Assembly (NCBI GenBank): GCA_002256145.1
Contig: NKIP01000006.1
Coordinates: forward strand, 1 to 64,000
Direction: 5' to 3'
DNA: 64,000 nt
DNA from: Comamonadaceae bacterium PBBC1
Lineage (GTDB): Bacteria; Pseudomonadota; Gammaproteobacteria; Burkholderiales; Burkholderiaceae_C
Shown in pieces: positions 1 to 8,778 of the stretch. Position 1 is the stretch's first letter. Each line of letters starts with the position of its first letter. A model generated the notes under the pieces. That model was not told the origin of the DNA, ran no database searches, and saw only the letters and a list, made by a program, of their open reading frames with translations. Made by a program: the position numbers and the translations under genes.

Positions 1-99
1 AATCTCTCGAACGGTGAACTTCTGGAAATGGAGACTGGCCAGGGTCACACGCTCTTCGGGTTGGATCTGTTTGTAGTGCTTGAGTGGAGTGATTTGCAT
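1..99 (-). CDS. IS30-family transposase, N-terminal fragment (runs off left edge)
   Basis: Reverse complement of 1-99 reads MQITPLKHYKQIQPEERVTLASLHFQKFTVREI, resembling the N-terminal HTH of IS30-type transposases; not in the ORF track because it is short and truncated. Confidence 0.65.
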   Translation of the reverse strand, partial: MQITPLKHYKQIQPEERVTLASLHFQKFTVREI

Positions 100-124
100 C
101 TGCGGACCTTACAGGGTTGGCAGG

Positions 125-178
125 TGTCACTTTTCGGCATAAAGGAACCAGCTGTTTTCGGCATATAGGAGCCAGCTG
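125..178. repeat. IS21 left terminal repeats (two TTTTCGGCATAWAGGARCCAGCTG units)
   Basis: CTTTTCGGCATAAAGGAACCAGCTG followed by TTTTCGGCATATAGGAGCCAGCTG. Confidence 0.85.
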
Positions 179-219
179 CAAGCGCTCAAACTGACATCTT
201 TCGGGTTTGGATTTTGCCC

Positions 220-1011
220 TTATTTGGCGTCTTTTTGTGGGTTTGAATTCTTGCTTTTTGTCACCGCCGTGGTCGGCATTTGGCGCGGCGTCCGGTACGA
301 CTGCCCATCCAGCGTCAAGCAGTAAGCGTTGTGCCTGAGCCGGTCCAGCGTGGCCGAGGCCAGCAGCGGGTTGCTCGGGAAGGCCTGATCCCACTCACTG
401 AAGTCCAGATTGCTGGTAATGATGGTCGCCGTGCGCTCGTAGCGCTCGGCAATCAGCTCGTGCAAGTCCTCATCCGCCGGTGACCTCAGGGGCTTGAGGC
501 CAAAGTCATCAATGATCATCACCGGGATGCGGCTGAGCGCTTGCAGTTTGCGCTCATAGGCGTTGGTCGCCCGCGCCGCGTGCAGCGTCTGCGTCAGGGC
601 CGAGCAGCTGGTGAACAGCACATCCGTGCCCTGGCGCACCGCGCAGTGACCCAGCGCCTGAGCCAGGTGGCTTTTGCCGGTGCCGCTGGGCCCCACGATC
701 AGCACGGGCGAGCACTCGCGCACGTAGCGCCCCGTGGCCAGATCGTGCACCAGGGCCCGGTTGAGTTGGGGCAGCCGCTCAAAGTCAAACTGCTCCAGCG
801 TCTTGGTGGACCTGAATTGGGCTTTGCGCAAGCGCATGCCAAAGCTGTTTTGCTCACGGCGGGCGACCTCATCACCCATCAAGATGGCCAAGAACTCGGT
901 GTAGGCCAACTTGGACTCGATGGCCTGGCGGTTTCGTGCCTCCAGCGAGTCCAGGATGCCAGACAGGCGCAGCTGCTTCAAATGGGGAACCAGTTCGGGG
1001 ATAGGGTTCAT
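220..1011 (-). CDS. istB: IS21-family helper ATPase IstB
   Basis: 263 aa; Walker A GPSGTGKSHLAQALG, Walker B VMIIDDFGLKPL; directly downstream of istA. Confidence 0.95.
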   Translation of the reverse strand: MNPIPELVPHLKQLRLSGILDSLEARNRQAIESKLAYTEFLAILMGDEVARREQNSFGMRLRKAQFRSTKTLEQFDFERLPQLNRALVHDLATGRYVRECSPVLIVGPSGTGKSHLAQALGHCAVRQGTDVLFTSCSALTQTLHAARATNAYERKLQALSRIPVMIIDDFGLKPLRSPADEDLHELIAERYERTATIITSNLDFSEWDQAFPSNPLLASATLDRLRHNAYCLTLDGQSYRTPRQMPTTAVTKSKNSNPQKDAK

Positions 1012-1031
1012 GGGATGCTCTCCTTTGGGGG

Positions 1032-2612
1032 TTAATGCAGCAGGTCTTGCTGCGGGTGGTGGGAATGGGTGCGGGCATCAGGGTCGGCAAACAGGCTGGC
1101 GGCATCACGCACAAACCGGGTCTTGGTGTAGACCGCAGCGGTGCTGGTCTGGGGCATCGGCAGCTGATCGGCGTTGGTGCTCAGGATGGTCTTGACGGTG
1201 CGGTAATAAGGACTGCCGTGGGCCATGGCGCGGTGGCAGGCCGCCTCCAATCGGCTGTGCCCATAGGTCTTGGCCAAGCCGATAACGCCTTGTGCGGCGC
1301 GCAAGCGCTCCACAATCTTGTCGCTGAGCAACCAGTCGATGACCTGCTGGCAGTGGGGTCCGACCTCGCTGGCTTGCTCGTCCAGCCACTGGCGGTCACG
1401 GCCAAAGAACCACTGCGCCTGGGGTGGCAAGTGGTCGGGGGTGGTCACGCGCTGGCCCTTGCGCTGTCCGCGCGGGTGGGTGGCCACCAGCACATGGCCC
1501 TCATACAGGGCTACACAACCGTCGTTGGCGCGCAGCCACAGCGCCTTGCCCACCAGGGCAAACGGGGCCGAATACATCACATGCTCGAACTTGACGTGGC
1601 AGTCCCGGTGCGGGGTGACGGGGTGCCAAACCCCCAAGTCCGGTACTTGCGCAGGCAGGGGTTTCAAAAACGCCTGCTCCAGCGCAAACAGCGCCAGGGG
1701 CTGCTGGCGTGTGGTGCCGTGGGTACGCTGTCCCGCCTCGTGCTGCACCCAGCTCTTGGCCTGGGCGTTCAGCTCGGCCAGGTCGCGGAACTCACGGGTG
1801 GCCAGGAAGTTGCCTTTGACGTACTTGACGCCCGACTCGACGATGCCCTTCTTCTGCGGGTCATGGGGCGGGCACGGGTCAATCTTGAAGTCATAGCCTT
1901 CGGCGCACTCGGCATACGAGCGCTGGACCTGGGGGTCAAAGCGACAGGCTTTGATGATGGCGCACTTGGCGTTGTCGATGATGACGCGCTCGGGCACCCC
2001 GTTGAACCACTCAAAGGCGCGGCGGTGGCAGCCCAGCCAAGTGGCCACGGTCTGATCCCAGACGAACTCCAAGTACTGGTGGCGCGAGTGGCACAGCGTC
2101 ATGACAAAGGCCCAGGTGCGGCGCATCTGGCCATCGGGGTGCATCAAGAAAGGGCCAGCGCCAAAGTCGACCTGTGCGGCCTCGCCGGGCTTGAAGGACA
2201 AGCGCACGGTCAGATCGGTGCGGGGCAGCTCCTGTGCGATGTCCTGCATGAGGCGATAGACGGACGAGTAGCTGCCTTGAAACTGGTGCTCGCGCACGAG
2301 GGCGGCGTGGATGGCTTTGCCCTCAACGCCAGCGGCCATCCAGCGGGTGACCGCCTCGCGCCAGGGCTGGGCTTTGGAGACGGTGCTGGCGGCGCGCTTG
2401 GGTTTTGGGGCCAGGCTTTTGGCGATGGTGGGCACATCGGGCAGTGGCGCGGAGGGCTCAAGCCAGCCCATGCTGAGCGCCAGAGCGCGAAACTGGGCAA
2501 CTTTGACGCGGCCCATGAGGCCCAGGCGTGCGATCTCGCGGTCACGGTCGCCTGCGCGCAGGCGAATGAGGACGTTTCGGAATTCATGCATCTCGATCTT
2601 TCTGCGGTCCAT
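1032..2612 (-). CDS. istA: IS21-family transposase IstA (DDE)
   Basis: 526 aa; AAQVDFGAGPF, VIIDNAKCAI and KGIVESGVKYVKGNF motifs typical of IstA/rve integrase core. Confidence 0.95.
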   Translation of the reverse strand: MDRRKIEMHEFRNVLIRLRAGDRDREIARLGLMGRVKVAQFRALALSMGWLEPSAPLPDVPTIAKSLAPKPKRAASTVSKAQPWREAVTRWMAAGVEGKAIHAALVREHQFQGSYSSVYRLMQDIAQELPRTDLTVRLSFKPGEAAQVDFGAGPFLMHPDGQMRRTWAFVMTLCHSRHQYLEFVWDQTVATWLGCHRRAFEWFNGVPERVIIDNAKCAIIKACRFDPQVQRSYAECAEGYDFKIDPCPPHDPQKKGIVESGVKYVKGNFLATREFRDLAELNAQAKSWVQHEAGQRTHGTTRQQPLALFALEQAFLKPLPAQVPDLGVWHPVTPHRDCHVKFEHVMYSAPFALVGKALWLRANDGCVALYEGHVLVATHPRGQRKGQRVTTPDHLPPQAQWFFGRDRQWLDEQASEVGPHCQQVIDWLLSDKIVERLRAAQGVIGLAKTYGHSRLEAACHRAMAHGSPYYRTVKTILSTNADQLPMPQTSTAAVYTKTRFVRDAASLFADPDARTHSHHPQQDLLH

Positions 2613-2680
2613 CCATCGCTCCTGAACAAAAGGTTCAGAAGGTAGCGATGGGCAGGGTTCGAGATGTCTGTTGAGCGCTG

Positions 2681-2810
2681 CAGCTGGCTCCTATATGCCG
2701 AAATTCAGCTGGCCTGTAAGTGCCGAAAACGCACTGGCTCCTATATGCCGAAAACGGGGTGGCTCCTAAATGCCGAAAACGGTTTGGCCTCTATATGGTG
2801 AAAAGTGACA
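2681..2810. repeat. IS21 right terminal repeat array (five related ~25-bp units)
   Basis: Successive units CAGCTGGCTCCTATATGCCGAAA / CAGCTGGCCTGTAAGTGCCGAAAAC / CACTGGCTCCTATATGCCGAAAAC / GGTGGCTCCTAAATGCCGAAAAC / TTTGGCCTCTATATGGTGAAAAG. Confidence 0.85.
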
Positions 2811-3097
2811 GCAGGTGTTGCACTTCGCTTTTGAATCCGCCCCTCCTGTCCGCTCAATCAGTTGTGGGACTGTTTACGCTATCTTCACTATAGCCACATT
2901 AAGAAAAATATTACTTCTTTTTTATCCTATTGTTGTACATTGGTCACTCCGTGCGGAGAGGGGCAAGGCGTCGCCCAAGGACATGAGTGAAGCTTAGGTA
3001 ATGGCATTTTGACCATTCTGGCCGCCGACCGGCAGGTGTCCGGCTGCTCACATAACCAGGTACTGTCGGCCTTGCTCTTTTTGTATAAAGACGTACT

Positions 3098-4183
3098 TCA
3101 GAGCGGCAACACTTTTTGCGCCCCACCCCGCTCCACCCACTCCCCAAACTCATCCGCCATCTGCTGCGCCGCGTTGGCAGCCGCATTCCACACCTTCACC
3201 CGCCCCGCCAAATCGCGGTCGTAGGTCATGAAGTCCTTGCGGTCGGGCAATTTGCCGTTCGGCAGGGTTTTGACCCATTCGGGGTTGGGGGCCAGCACGA
3301 TGGTGTTGTCCAAGAACGCCGTCGCCCCGTGCCGCCACTTGAGCGCTTTGTCGAGCCAGCCGGGCACCACGTTTTGCTGGAAGTGCGGGTACAGCACGAT
3401 GGTGCGTTCGGGGCCTTGGGTGGGCGCGGTCCAATTCAGGTGCAGGTGGTAGTCGGTGATGCCGCCGTCCCAATAGGCGCCAGTGGGTGCGCCGGGGATG
3501 TCGTGCACGGCTTTCAGGGCAAAGGGGATGGAGCAGCTGGCTTGCAGCGCGGGCATGAAGTTGCCTTCGGTCAGGCCCACGGCGCGGGTGCGAAAGTCTT
3601 GCGCGTCAAACGGCAAAGCCGCGCCCTGCCCTGAAAACACCACCCGCTCCAGCCAGCCGCCCAAGGCCCGGCGGTGCACGGCGTTGCTCAAAAATGCGCC
3701 CGCATAGCCCAGAGGCGTGGCCAGCGGGTGCTCGCGGTGCAACACATGCCGCCCGCGTGAGGTGACGATGTGCAGGCGGTAACGGGGGTGGTTCAATACC
3801 TCAGCGATGCGGCCGCCATAAAAGGCCTGCAGGCTTTGACCAAACGCTTCACTCACCTGCTCGGCGCTCACGCGCTTTTTGCCGGGCATCGGTTCGTAAT
3901 GCTGGTGGATGTAGTCGTGTTCCAGCCGTTCAAATGCGGCCACCGGCTCATTCAGGCAAGCCGTGGCCATGCGCCAAGCGCCAATCGATGCGCCCACCAG
4001 GTCCACGGGCTGGCTGCTTTGGGCCAGCCACTCGCCGAAGATGAAGCGGTCGAGTGGACCGAGGATCAGGCCTTTGGGGCCACCGGCAGCGCCCGGAATC
4101 ACGCCAATGTGCTCGGGCCGAAGGCCATGTTCGCGGATGTGGGCCAGGGCCTTGGGGCCGGCGTGGATGTGAAGGGCTTGCAT
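3098..4183 (-). CDS. Patatin-like phospholipase family protein
   Basis: GAAGGPKGLILG, serine motif GASIGAW, and DGGITDYH. Confidence 0.75.
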   Translation of the reverse strand: MQALHIHAGPKALAHIREHGLRPEHIGVIPGAAGGPKGLILGPLDRFIFGEWLAQSSQPVDLVGASIGAWRMATACLNEPVAAFERLEHDYIHQHYEPMPGKKRVSAEQVSEAFGQSLQAFYGGRIAEVLNHPRYRLHIVTSRGRHVLHREHPLATPLGYAGAFLSNAVHRRALGGWLERVVFSGQGAALPFDAQDFRTRAVGLTEGNFMPALQASCSIPFALKAVHDIPGAPTGAYWDGGITDYHLHLNWTAPTQGPERTIVLYPHFQQNVVPGWLDKALKWRHGATAFLDNTIVLAPNPEWVKTLPNGKLPDRKDFMTYDRDLAGRVKVWNAAANAAQQMADEFGEWVERGGAQKVLPL

Positions 4184-4210
4184 GGTGGGGTCAGTGGCTC
4201 ACAGTGGTGT

Positions 4211-4591
4211 TCAGTGCACGGGGCTTCGGTAGGCGCGGCCCAAGCGCTCAGCCAGGGCATCAAGGCGCTGGTCAAGCGACCACAGCACGGCCCCTTGACT
4301 CAGGCAGGTGGCGGCCAACAGTTGCAGGTCAACCCAGCCGCAACCACGCCCAAAAAGCTGTTCGCGCTCGATGAAATCCAGCATCTCCGGCAAGCTGGCT
4401 TGTTGGGCAGCTTGCAGCGATGCCAGATCGGCCAAGGTTTGAGCACGCCGGGGCGGCGTGCCGCAAGCGATTTCGCCCAGGATGCAGGGATGGATCAACA
4501 CACGATCCTGCACCAGCAACTGCACCAAGGCCTCATTGCCGCGCCTGAAGTGGTCCACCCACACCGAGGTGTCCACCAAAACAGGCGTCAT
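4211..4591 (-). CDS. vapC: PIN-domain ribonuclease toxin, VapC family
   Basis: [20 protein letters not shown]-terminus; C-terminal [15 protein letters not shown] / [11 protein letters not shown]; overlaps upstream vapB-like gene. Confidence 0.85.
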   Translation of the reverse strand: MTPVLVDTSVWVDHFRRGNEALVQLLVQDRVLIHPCILGEIACGTPPRRAQTLADLASLQAAQQASLPEMLDFIEREQLFGRGCGWVDLQLLAATCLSQGAVLWSLDQRLDALAERLGRAYRSPVH

Positions 4592-4803
4592 GCGGGCAAG
4601 TCCTGCGCACGTCGGGGAATGTCGGGCATATCCACTTGGGTACCGCCCAGTGCGGCCAGGCGTTTGGCCGCTTGCGTGCGGACAAAGGCCTTGATGGCCT
4701 CGCGAAACAAATCGGCCTTGTCCATGGACGGATCGGCCACTTCCAAAGCCCTTTGGTAGAGCTGGTCGTCAATGGTCACGGTGGTTCGCATCACAGGCTC
4801 CAA
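4588..4803 (-). CDS. vapB: VapB-family antitoxin
   Basis: [42 protein letters not shown]; 4-nt overlap with vapC. Confidence 0.85.
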   Translation of the reverse strand: MEPVMRTTVTIDDQLYQRALEVADPSMDKADLFREAIKAFVRTQAAKRLAALGGTQVDMPDIPRRAQDLPA

Positions 4804-4812
4804 TCATCAAAT

Positions 4813-4832
4813 AAGGTGCAATTATGCATCTT
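4813..4832. promoter_or_regulatory. Candidate vapBC autoregulatory operator
   Basis: Inverted repeat AAGGTGCA-ATTA-TGCATCTT (7/8 arm match), about 10 bp upstream of the vapB start. Confidence 0.5.
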
Positions 4833-4866
4833 AGTGGATGACTTGGAGGGATCAGAGTGAAGGCGC

Positions 4867-7230
4867 TTATTTCTTCAAGCCCTGCAGCTTGGCAAAGGCG
4901 CTGGCCATGGCCGAGCCCGAACCGGCTGCGGGGGGTGAGGTGTAGCCACCACCGCCGCCACGCTGCCGGTTGTCCCGCCCTGCCCCTTCAAACTTGTTGT
5001 CACGGGGGCCATCGCGCCGGGCAGGCGCAGCGTCGAGCTTCATGGTCAGGCTGATGCGTTTGCGGGCCACATCGACTTCGAGCACCTTGACCTTGACGAT
5101 GTCGCCCGTCTTGACCACCTCGCGGGCGTCGGTGACGAACTTGTTGGCCAGCTGGCTCACATGGACCAGGCCGTCCTGGTGCACACCCAAATCAACAAAC
5201 GCGCCAAACTGGGCCACGTTGCTCACGGTGCCTTCCAAGGTCATGCCCTCTTTCAGGTCCTTGATGTCCTCCACGCCGTCGGCCAGGCGGGCCACTTTGA
5301 AGTCAGGGCGGGGGTCGCGGCCGGGTTTTTCCAACTCGCCCAAGATGTCTTTGATGGTGATCGCACCGAATTTGTCGTTGGCAAACAGCTCGGGCTTGAG
5401 AGTTTTGAGCACGTCCGAGCGGCCCATGATCTCTTGAATGGGCTTGGCGGTTTTGACGATGATCTGCTCGACCACCGGGTAGGTTTCGGGGTGCACGCCC
5501 GTCATGTCCAAGGGGTTGTCGCCGCCGCGAATGCGCAAAAAGCCAGCGCTTTGCTCGAAGGTCTTGGCGCCCAGGCCGGTCACTTTGAGCAAATCCTGGC
5601 GGGTTTTGAACACGCCATTGGCATCACGCCAGCGCACGACCGACTTGGCCACGCTGGCCGACAAACCCGACACGCGGGTGAGCAGCGGGACGCTGGCTGT
5701 GTTCAGGTCCACGCCCACCGAGTTCACGCAGTCTTCCACCACGGCGTCCAGCGTTTTGGCCAGCTCGCTTTGGTTCACGTCGTGCTGGTACTGGCCCACA
5801 CCAATCGCTTTGGGGTCGATCTTGACCAGCTCAGACAGCGGGTCTTGCAGGCGGCGGGCAATGGATGCTGCGCCGCGCAGGCTCACGTCCACATCGGGCA
5901 TCTCTTGGCTGGCGAATTCGCTGGCCGAGTACACCGAAGCGCCCGCCTCGCTGACCACCACTTTCTGGATCTCCACCCCGTCACGAAGGCGGGCCAGTTG
6001 CTTGATCAGGTCACCCGCCAGCTTGTCGGTCTCGCGGCTGGCGGTGCCGTTGCCAATGGCGATCAGGTTGACGTTGTGCTTTTCGCAGAGCTTGGCCAGG
6101 GTGAACAGCGAGCCTTCCCAGTCCTTGCGAGGCTCGTGGGGGTACACCGTGGAGGTGTCCACCAGCTTGCCCGTGGCATCCACCACGGCCACTTTCACGC
6201 CCGTGCGGATGCCTGGGTCCAGCCCCATGACCACGCGGGGGCCTGCGGGCGCGGCCAGCAGCAGGTCACGCAGGTTGTCACTGAAGACCTTGATGGCGAC
6301 TTTTTCGGCCTCCTCGCGCAGGCGGGCAAACAAATCACGCTCGGTGGAGAGGCTCAATTTGACACGCCAGGTCCAGGCCACGCATTTGCGGATCAGGTCG
6401 TCCGAGGGGCGCGCCGCATGACTCCAGCCCAGGTGCATGGCGATCTTGCCTTCGGCGATGCTGGGTTTGCCGGGCTCGGGCTCCACGGGCAAAACCAACT
6501 TGGCGTCCAGCATTTCAAGTGCACGGCCACGGAACACGGCCAAAGCGCGGTGGCTGGGCACGCGGCCAATCGGCTCGTCGTAGTCAAAGTAATCACGGAA
6601 CTTGGACACATCGGCGTTGTTCTCGTCCTTGCCGTCGGCCAGCTTGCTTTTGAAAAGGCCTTCGTTCCACAACCATTCGCGCAGGGCTTGCACGAGTGAT
6701 GCGTCTTCGGCCCAGCGCTCGCTCAGCAAATCGCGCACGCCGTCCAGCACGGCAGCCGTGGTGGTGAAGTCGGCGCCTTCGATTGCACCTGGGGCCAGCA
6801 CAAAGGCGGCAGCCTCGGCGTGCGGGTCGAGCGTGGGGTCGGCAAACAGCTTATCGGCCAAGGGTTCCAAGCCGGCTTCGCGGGCGATCATGCCTTTGGT
6901 GCGGCGCTTGGGCTTGAAGGGCAAATACAGGTCTTCCAGCTCTTGTTTGGTGGGCGCAGCGTCGATGGCGGCCAGCAATTCGGGCGTCATCTTGCCCTGC
7001 TCGGTGATGCTCTTGATCACGGCGGCACGGCGGTCTTCCAGCTCGCGCAAATAACCAAGACGCGACTCCAGCTCGCGCAACTGGATGTCGTCCAGGCCGC
7101 CGGTCACTTCTTTGCGGTAACGGGCGATGAAGGGGACGGTGGCACCGCCATCGAGCAGCTCCACGGCGGTCTTGACCTGGTCAGGGCGGATACGGATTTC
7201 TGCGGCCAGTTGGGCCAGGATTTTCTGCAT
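4867..7230 (-). CDS. tex: Tex-family RNA-binding transcription accessory protein
   Basis: 787 aa; MGLDPGIRTGVKVAVVD, LNTASVPLLTRVSGLS, S1 domain GTVSNVAQFGAFVDLGVHQDGLVHVSQL. Confidence 0.95.
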   Translation of the reverse strand: MQKILAQLAAEIRIRPDQVKTAVELLDGGATVPFIARYRKEVTGGLDDIQLRELESRLGYLRELEDRRAAVIKSITEQGKMTPELLAAIDAAPTKQELEDLYLPFKPKRRTKGMIAREAGLEPLADKLFADPTLDPHAEAAAFVLAPGAIEGADFTTTAAVLDGVRDLLSERWAEDASLVQALREWLWNEGLFKSKLADGKDENNADVSKFRDYFDYDEPIGRVPSHRALAVFRGRALEMLDAKLVLPVEPEPGKPSIAEGKIAMHLGWSHAARPSDDLIRKCVAWTWRVKLSLSTERDLFARLREEAEKVAIKVFSDNLRDLLLAAPAGPRVVMGLDPGIRTGVKVAVVDATGKLVDTSTVYPHEPRKDWEGSLFTLAKLCEKHNVNLIAIGNGTASRETDKLAGDLIKQLARLRDGVEIQKVVVSEAGASVYSASEFASQEMPDVDVSLRGAASIARRLQDPLSELVKIDPKAIGVGQYQHDVNQSELAKTLDAVVEDCVNSVGVDLNTASVPLLTRVSGLSASVAKSVVRWRDANGVFKTRQDLLKVTGLGAKTFEQSAGFLRIRGGDNPLDMTGVHPETYPVVEQIIVKTAKPIQEIMGRSDVLKTLKPELFANDKFGAITIKDILGELEKPGRDPRPDFKVARLADGVEDIKDLKEGMTLEGTVSNVAQFGAFVDLGVHQDGLVHVSQLANKFVTDAREVVKTGDIVKVKVLEVDVARKRISLTMKLDAAPARRDGPRDNKFEGAGRDNRQRGGGGGYTSPPAAGSGSAMASAFAKLQGLKK

Positions 7231-7461
7231 GTCTCAGGTCACATCACTAGATAGAAAGCGGGCGAGTTTGCCACAAAGCTTGCCCTGCTCAGCCGCCTCA
7301 AAGGCACACACGAACGAACAGTCGTCAAAATCGATAAAAGAGAAATTTGATACATTTTGATAAATTTCACCAAATTTATTGACAAAGTTGACAATTGCAA
7401 AGAGAATAAACACATAAACACACAAATTCATCTACAATCGTCAACCAAGAGATCACTCTTT

Positions 7462-7854
7462 ATGAAATTCGTTGAATCTAAGCTTCGCTTCTGTGGCAAC
7501 CGACTTCTCCGCACCCTGGCCTTGGTGGTCTCGGCGGTGGGAATCAGCGCGTGCACCAGCGTGCCATCACAAAACATTTCATCCAATGAGTTCAACGCAT
7601 TCAACGCCATGCCGACCCAAAATCGGATCATGAACAACGTGCGGATCAAGTGGGAAATTCGGGACGACGTGGCGCAGTACTGTGCGCGTGCCTATCAGAT
7701 GGGGCGTGAACAAGCTTATTTGACACCCCCTCTGGCCTGCGCCATGTGGGATGCCGTCAAGGCCGAATGCACCGTGGTCACTGGCCCCGTGACCACCCAT
7801 GTGGCCTTGGGCCACGAGGTTCGGCATTGTTTTGAGGGGCACTTTCACCGTTGA
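7462..7854 (+). CDS. Small lipoprotein with C-terminal HExxH motif
   Basis: Start chosen at 7462 (MKFVESKLRFCGNRLL..., lipobox VGISAC); C-terminus VALGHEVRHCFEGHFHR. Confidence 0.7.
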   Translation: MKFVESKLRFCGNRLLRTLALVVSAVGISACTSVPSQNISSNEFNAFNAMPTQNRIMNNVRIKWEIRDDVAQYCARAYQMGREQAYLTPPLACAMWDAVKAECTVVTGPVTTHVALGHEVRHCFEGHFHR

Positions 7855-7872
7855 AGCGGTGAAAGCCCAAAA

Positions 7873-8778
7873 TCAACTTTCGCGCAAGGCCTTGCGCAAA
7901 CCCTCGCCCACTTCAGGGCGAGCGGCAAAGGGGTCCGGCGGGTTCAAGCCCTGCACAATCGCCTCCATTCGGCTTTGCACATTGCCCAGCGCCTGCGGGT
8001 GGCTGTAGATGTAAAACTGACCACTGGCCACGGCATCAAACACTTTTTGCGCCACATCGGCCGCTGACACCTTGCCACTGCCAACAGCTTTATCACTTTG
8101 CGCCTGTCCTATCAATTGGCTGGCTGTGGGCTTGTCGGCCGCCAGGTCCACAGGTCGGTTTCGGTGGCTCTGGCTGATGCCAGTGGGCACAAAGTAAGGG
8201 CACAAGACACTGGCGCTGACTTGGTCACTCACCAGTTGCAAGTCTTGGTACAAAGTCTCGGTCAGTGACACCACCGCATGTTTGCTCACGTTGTAGATGC
8301 CCATATTGGGGGGCGTCAACAGACCGGCCATGCTGGCGGTGTTGACGATGTGGCCTCGGTAAGCCGGGTCGGCCTTGGCGGCTTCAAGCATCATGGGGGT
8401 GAACAGGCGCACGCCGTGCACCACGCCCCAGAGGTTGACACCCAGCACCCATTCCCAATCGGCCACTGAGTTTTCCCAGACCAAGCCCCCTGCCCCCACG
8501 CCCGCGTTGTTGAACACGAAGTGCGGTGCGCCAAAACGGGCTTTCACGTCGGCAGCCAGCTGCTCCATGGCCTGGGCATTGGACACGTCGACCTTGCGGG
8601 CCAACACCTGCACGCCTTGGGCGGTCATTTCGGCCTCGGCTTTGTCCAAAGCGTCTTGCTGCACGTCGACCAGCACCAGGTTCATGCCCAGCCGGGCACC
8701 AATGCGGGCGCATTCCAGCCCGAAGCCTGAACCCGCGCCCGTCAGCACAGCGGTTTTGCCTTTGAAATCGTCGATCAT
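7873..8778 (-). CDS. SDR family oxidoreductase
   Basis: TGAGSGFG NAD(P)-binding motif, NNAG, YNVSKHA. Confidence 0.9.
   Translation of the reverse strand: MIDDFKGKTAVLTGAGSGFGLECARIGARLGMNLVLVDVQQDALDKAEAEMTAQGVQVLARKVDVSNAQAMEQLAADVKARFGAPHFVFNNAGVGAGGLVWENSVADWEWVLGVNLWGVVHGVRLFTPMMLEAAKADPAYRGHIVNTASMAGLLTPPNMGIYNVSKHAVVSLTETLYQDLQLVSDQVSASVLCPYFVPTGISQSHRNRPVDLAADKPTASQLIGQAQSDKAVGSGKVSAADVAQKVFDAVASGQFYIYSHPQALGNVQSRMEAIVQGLNPPDPFAARPEVGEGLRKALRES

Larger units (their letters stand above)
125..2810 (-). mobile_element. IS21-family insertion sequence, complete
   Basis: istA+istB pair bounded by inverted ends TGTCACTTTTCGGCATAAAGG... (125) and ...CTATATGGTGAAAAGTGACA (2810), flanked by 5-bp direct repeat GCAGG (120-124 and 2811-2815). 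Confidence 0.93.

Noticed and set aside
1035-2645. Long plus-strand ORF opposite istA (536 aa)
   Set aside because: Antisense shadow ORF in GC-rich DNA; product lacks recognisable motifs while the opposite strand encodes a clear IstA.
2681-2810. Regularly spaced ~25-bp repeats resembling a mini CRISPR
   Set aside because: Contiguous units without spacers, located at an IS21 terminus; explained as IstA-binding terminal repeats.
5161-6699. Long plus-strand ORF opposite tex (512 aa)
   Set aside because: Antisense shadow of a well-conserved gene; H/Q/A-rich composition without domain motifs.
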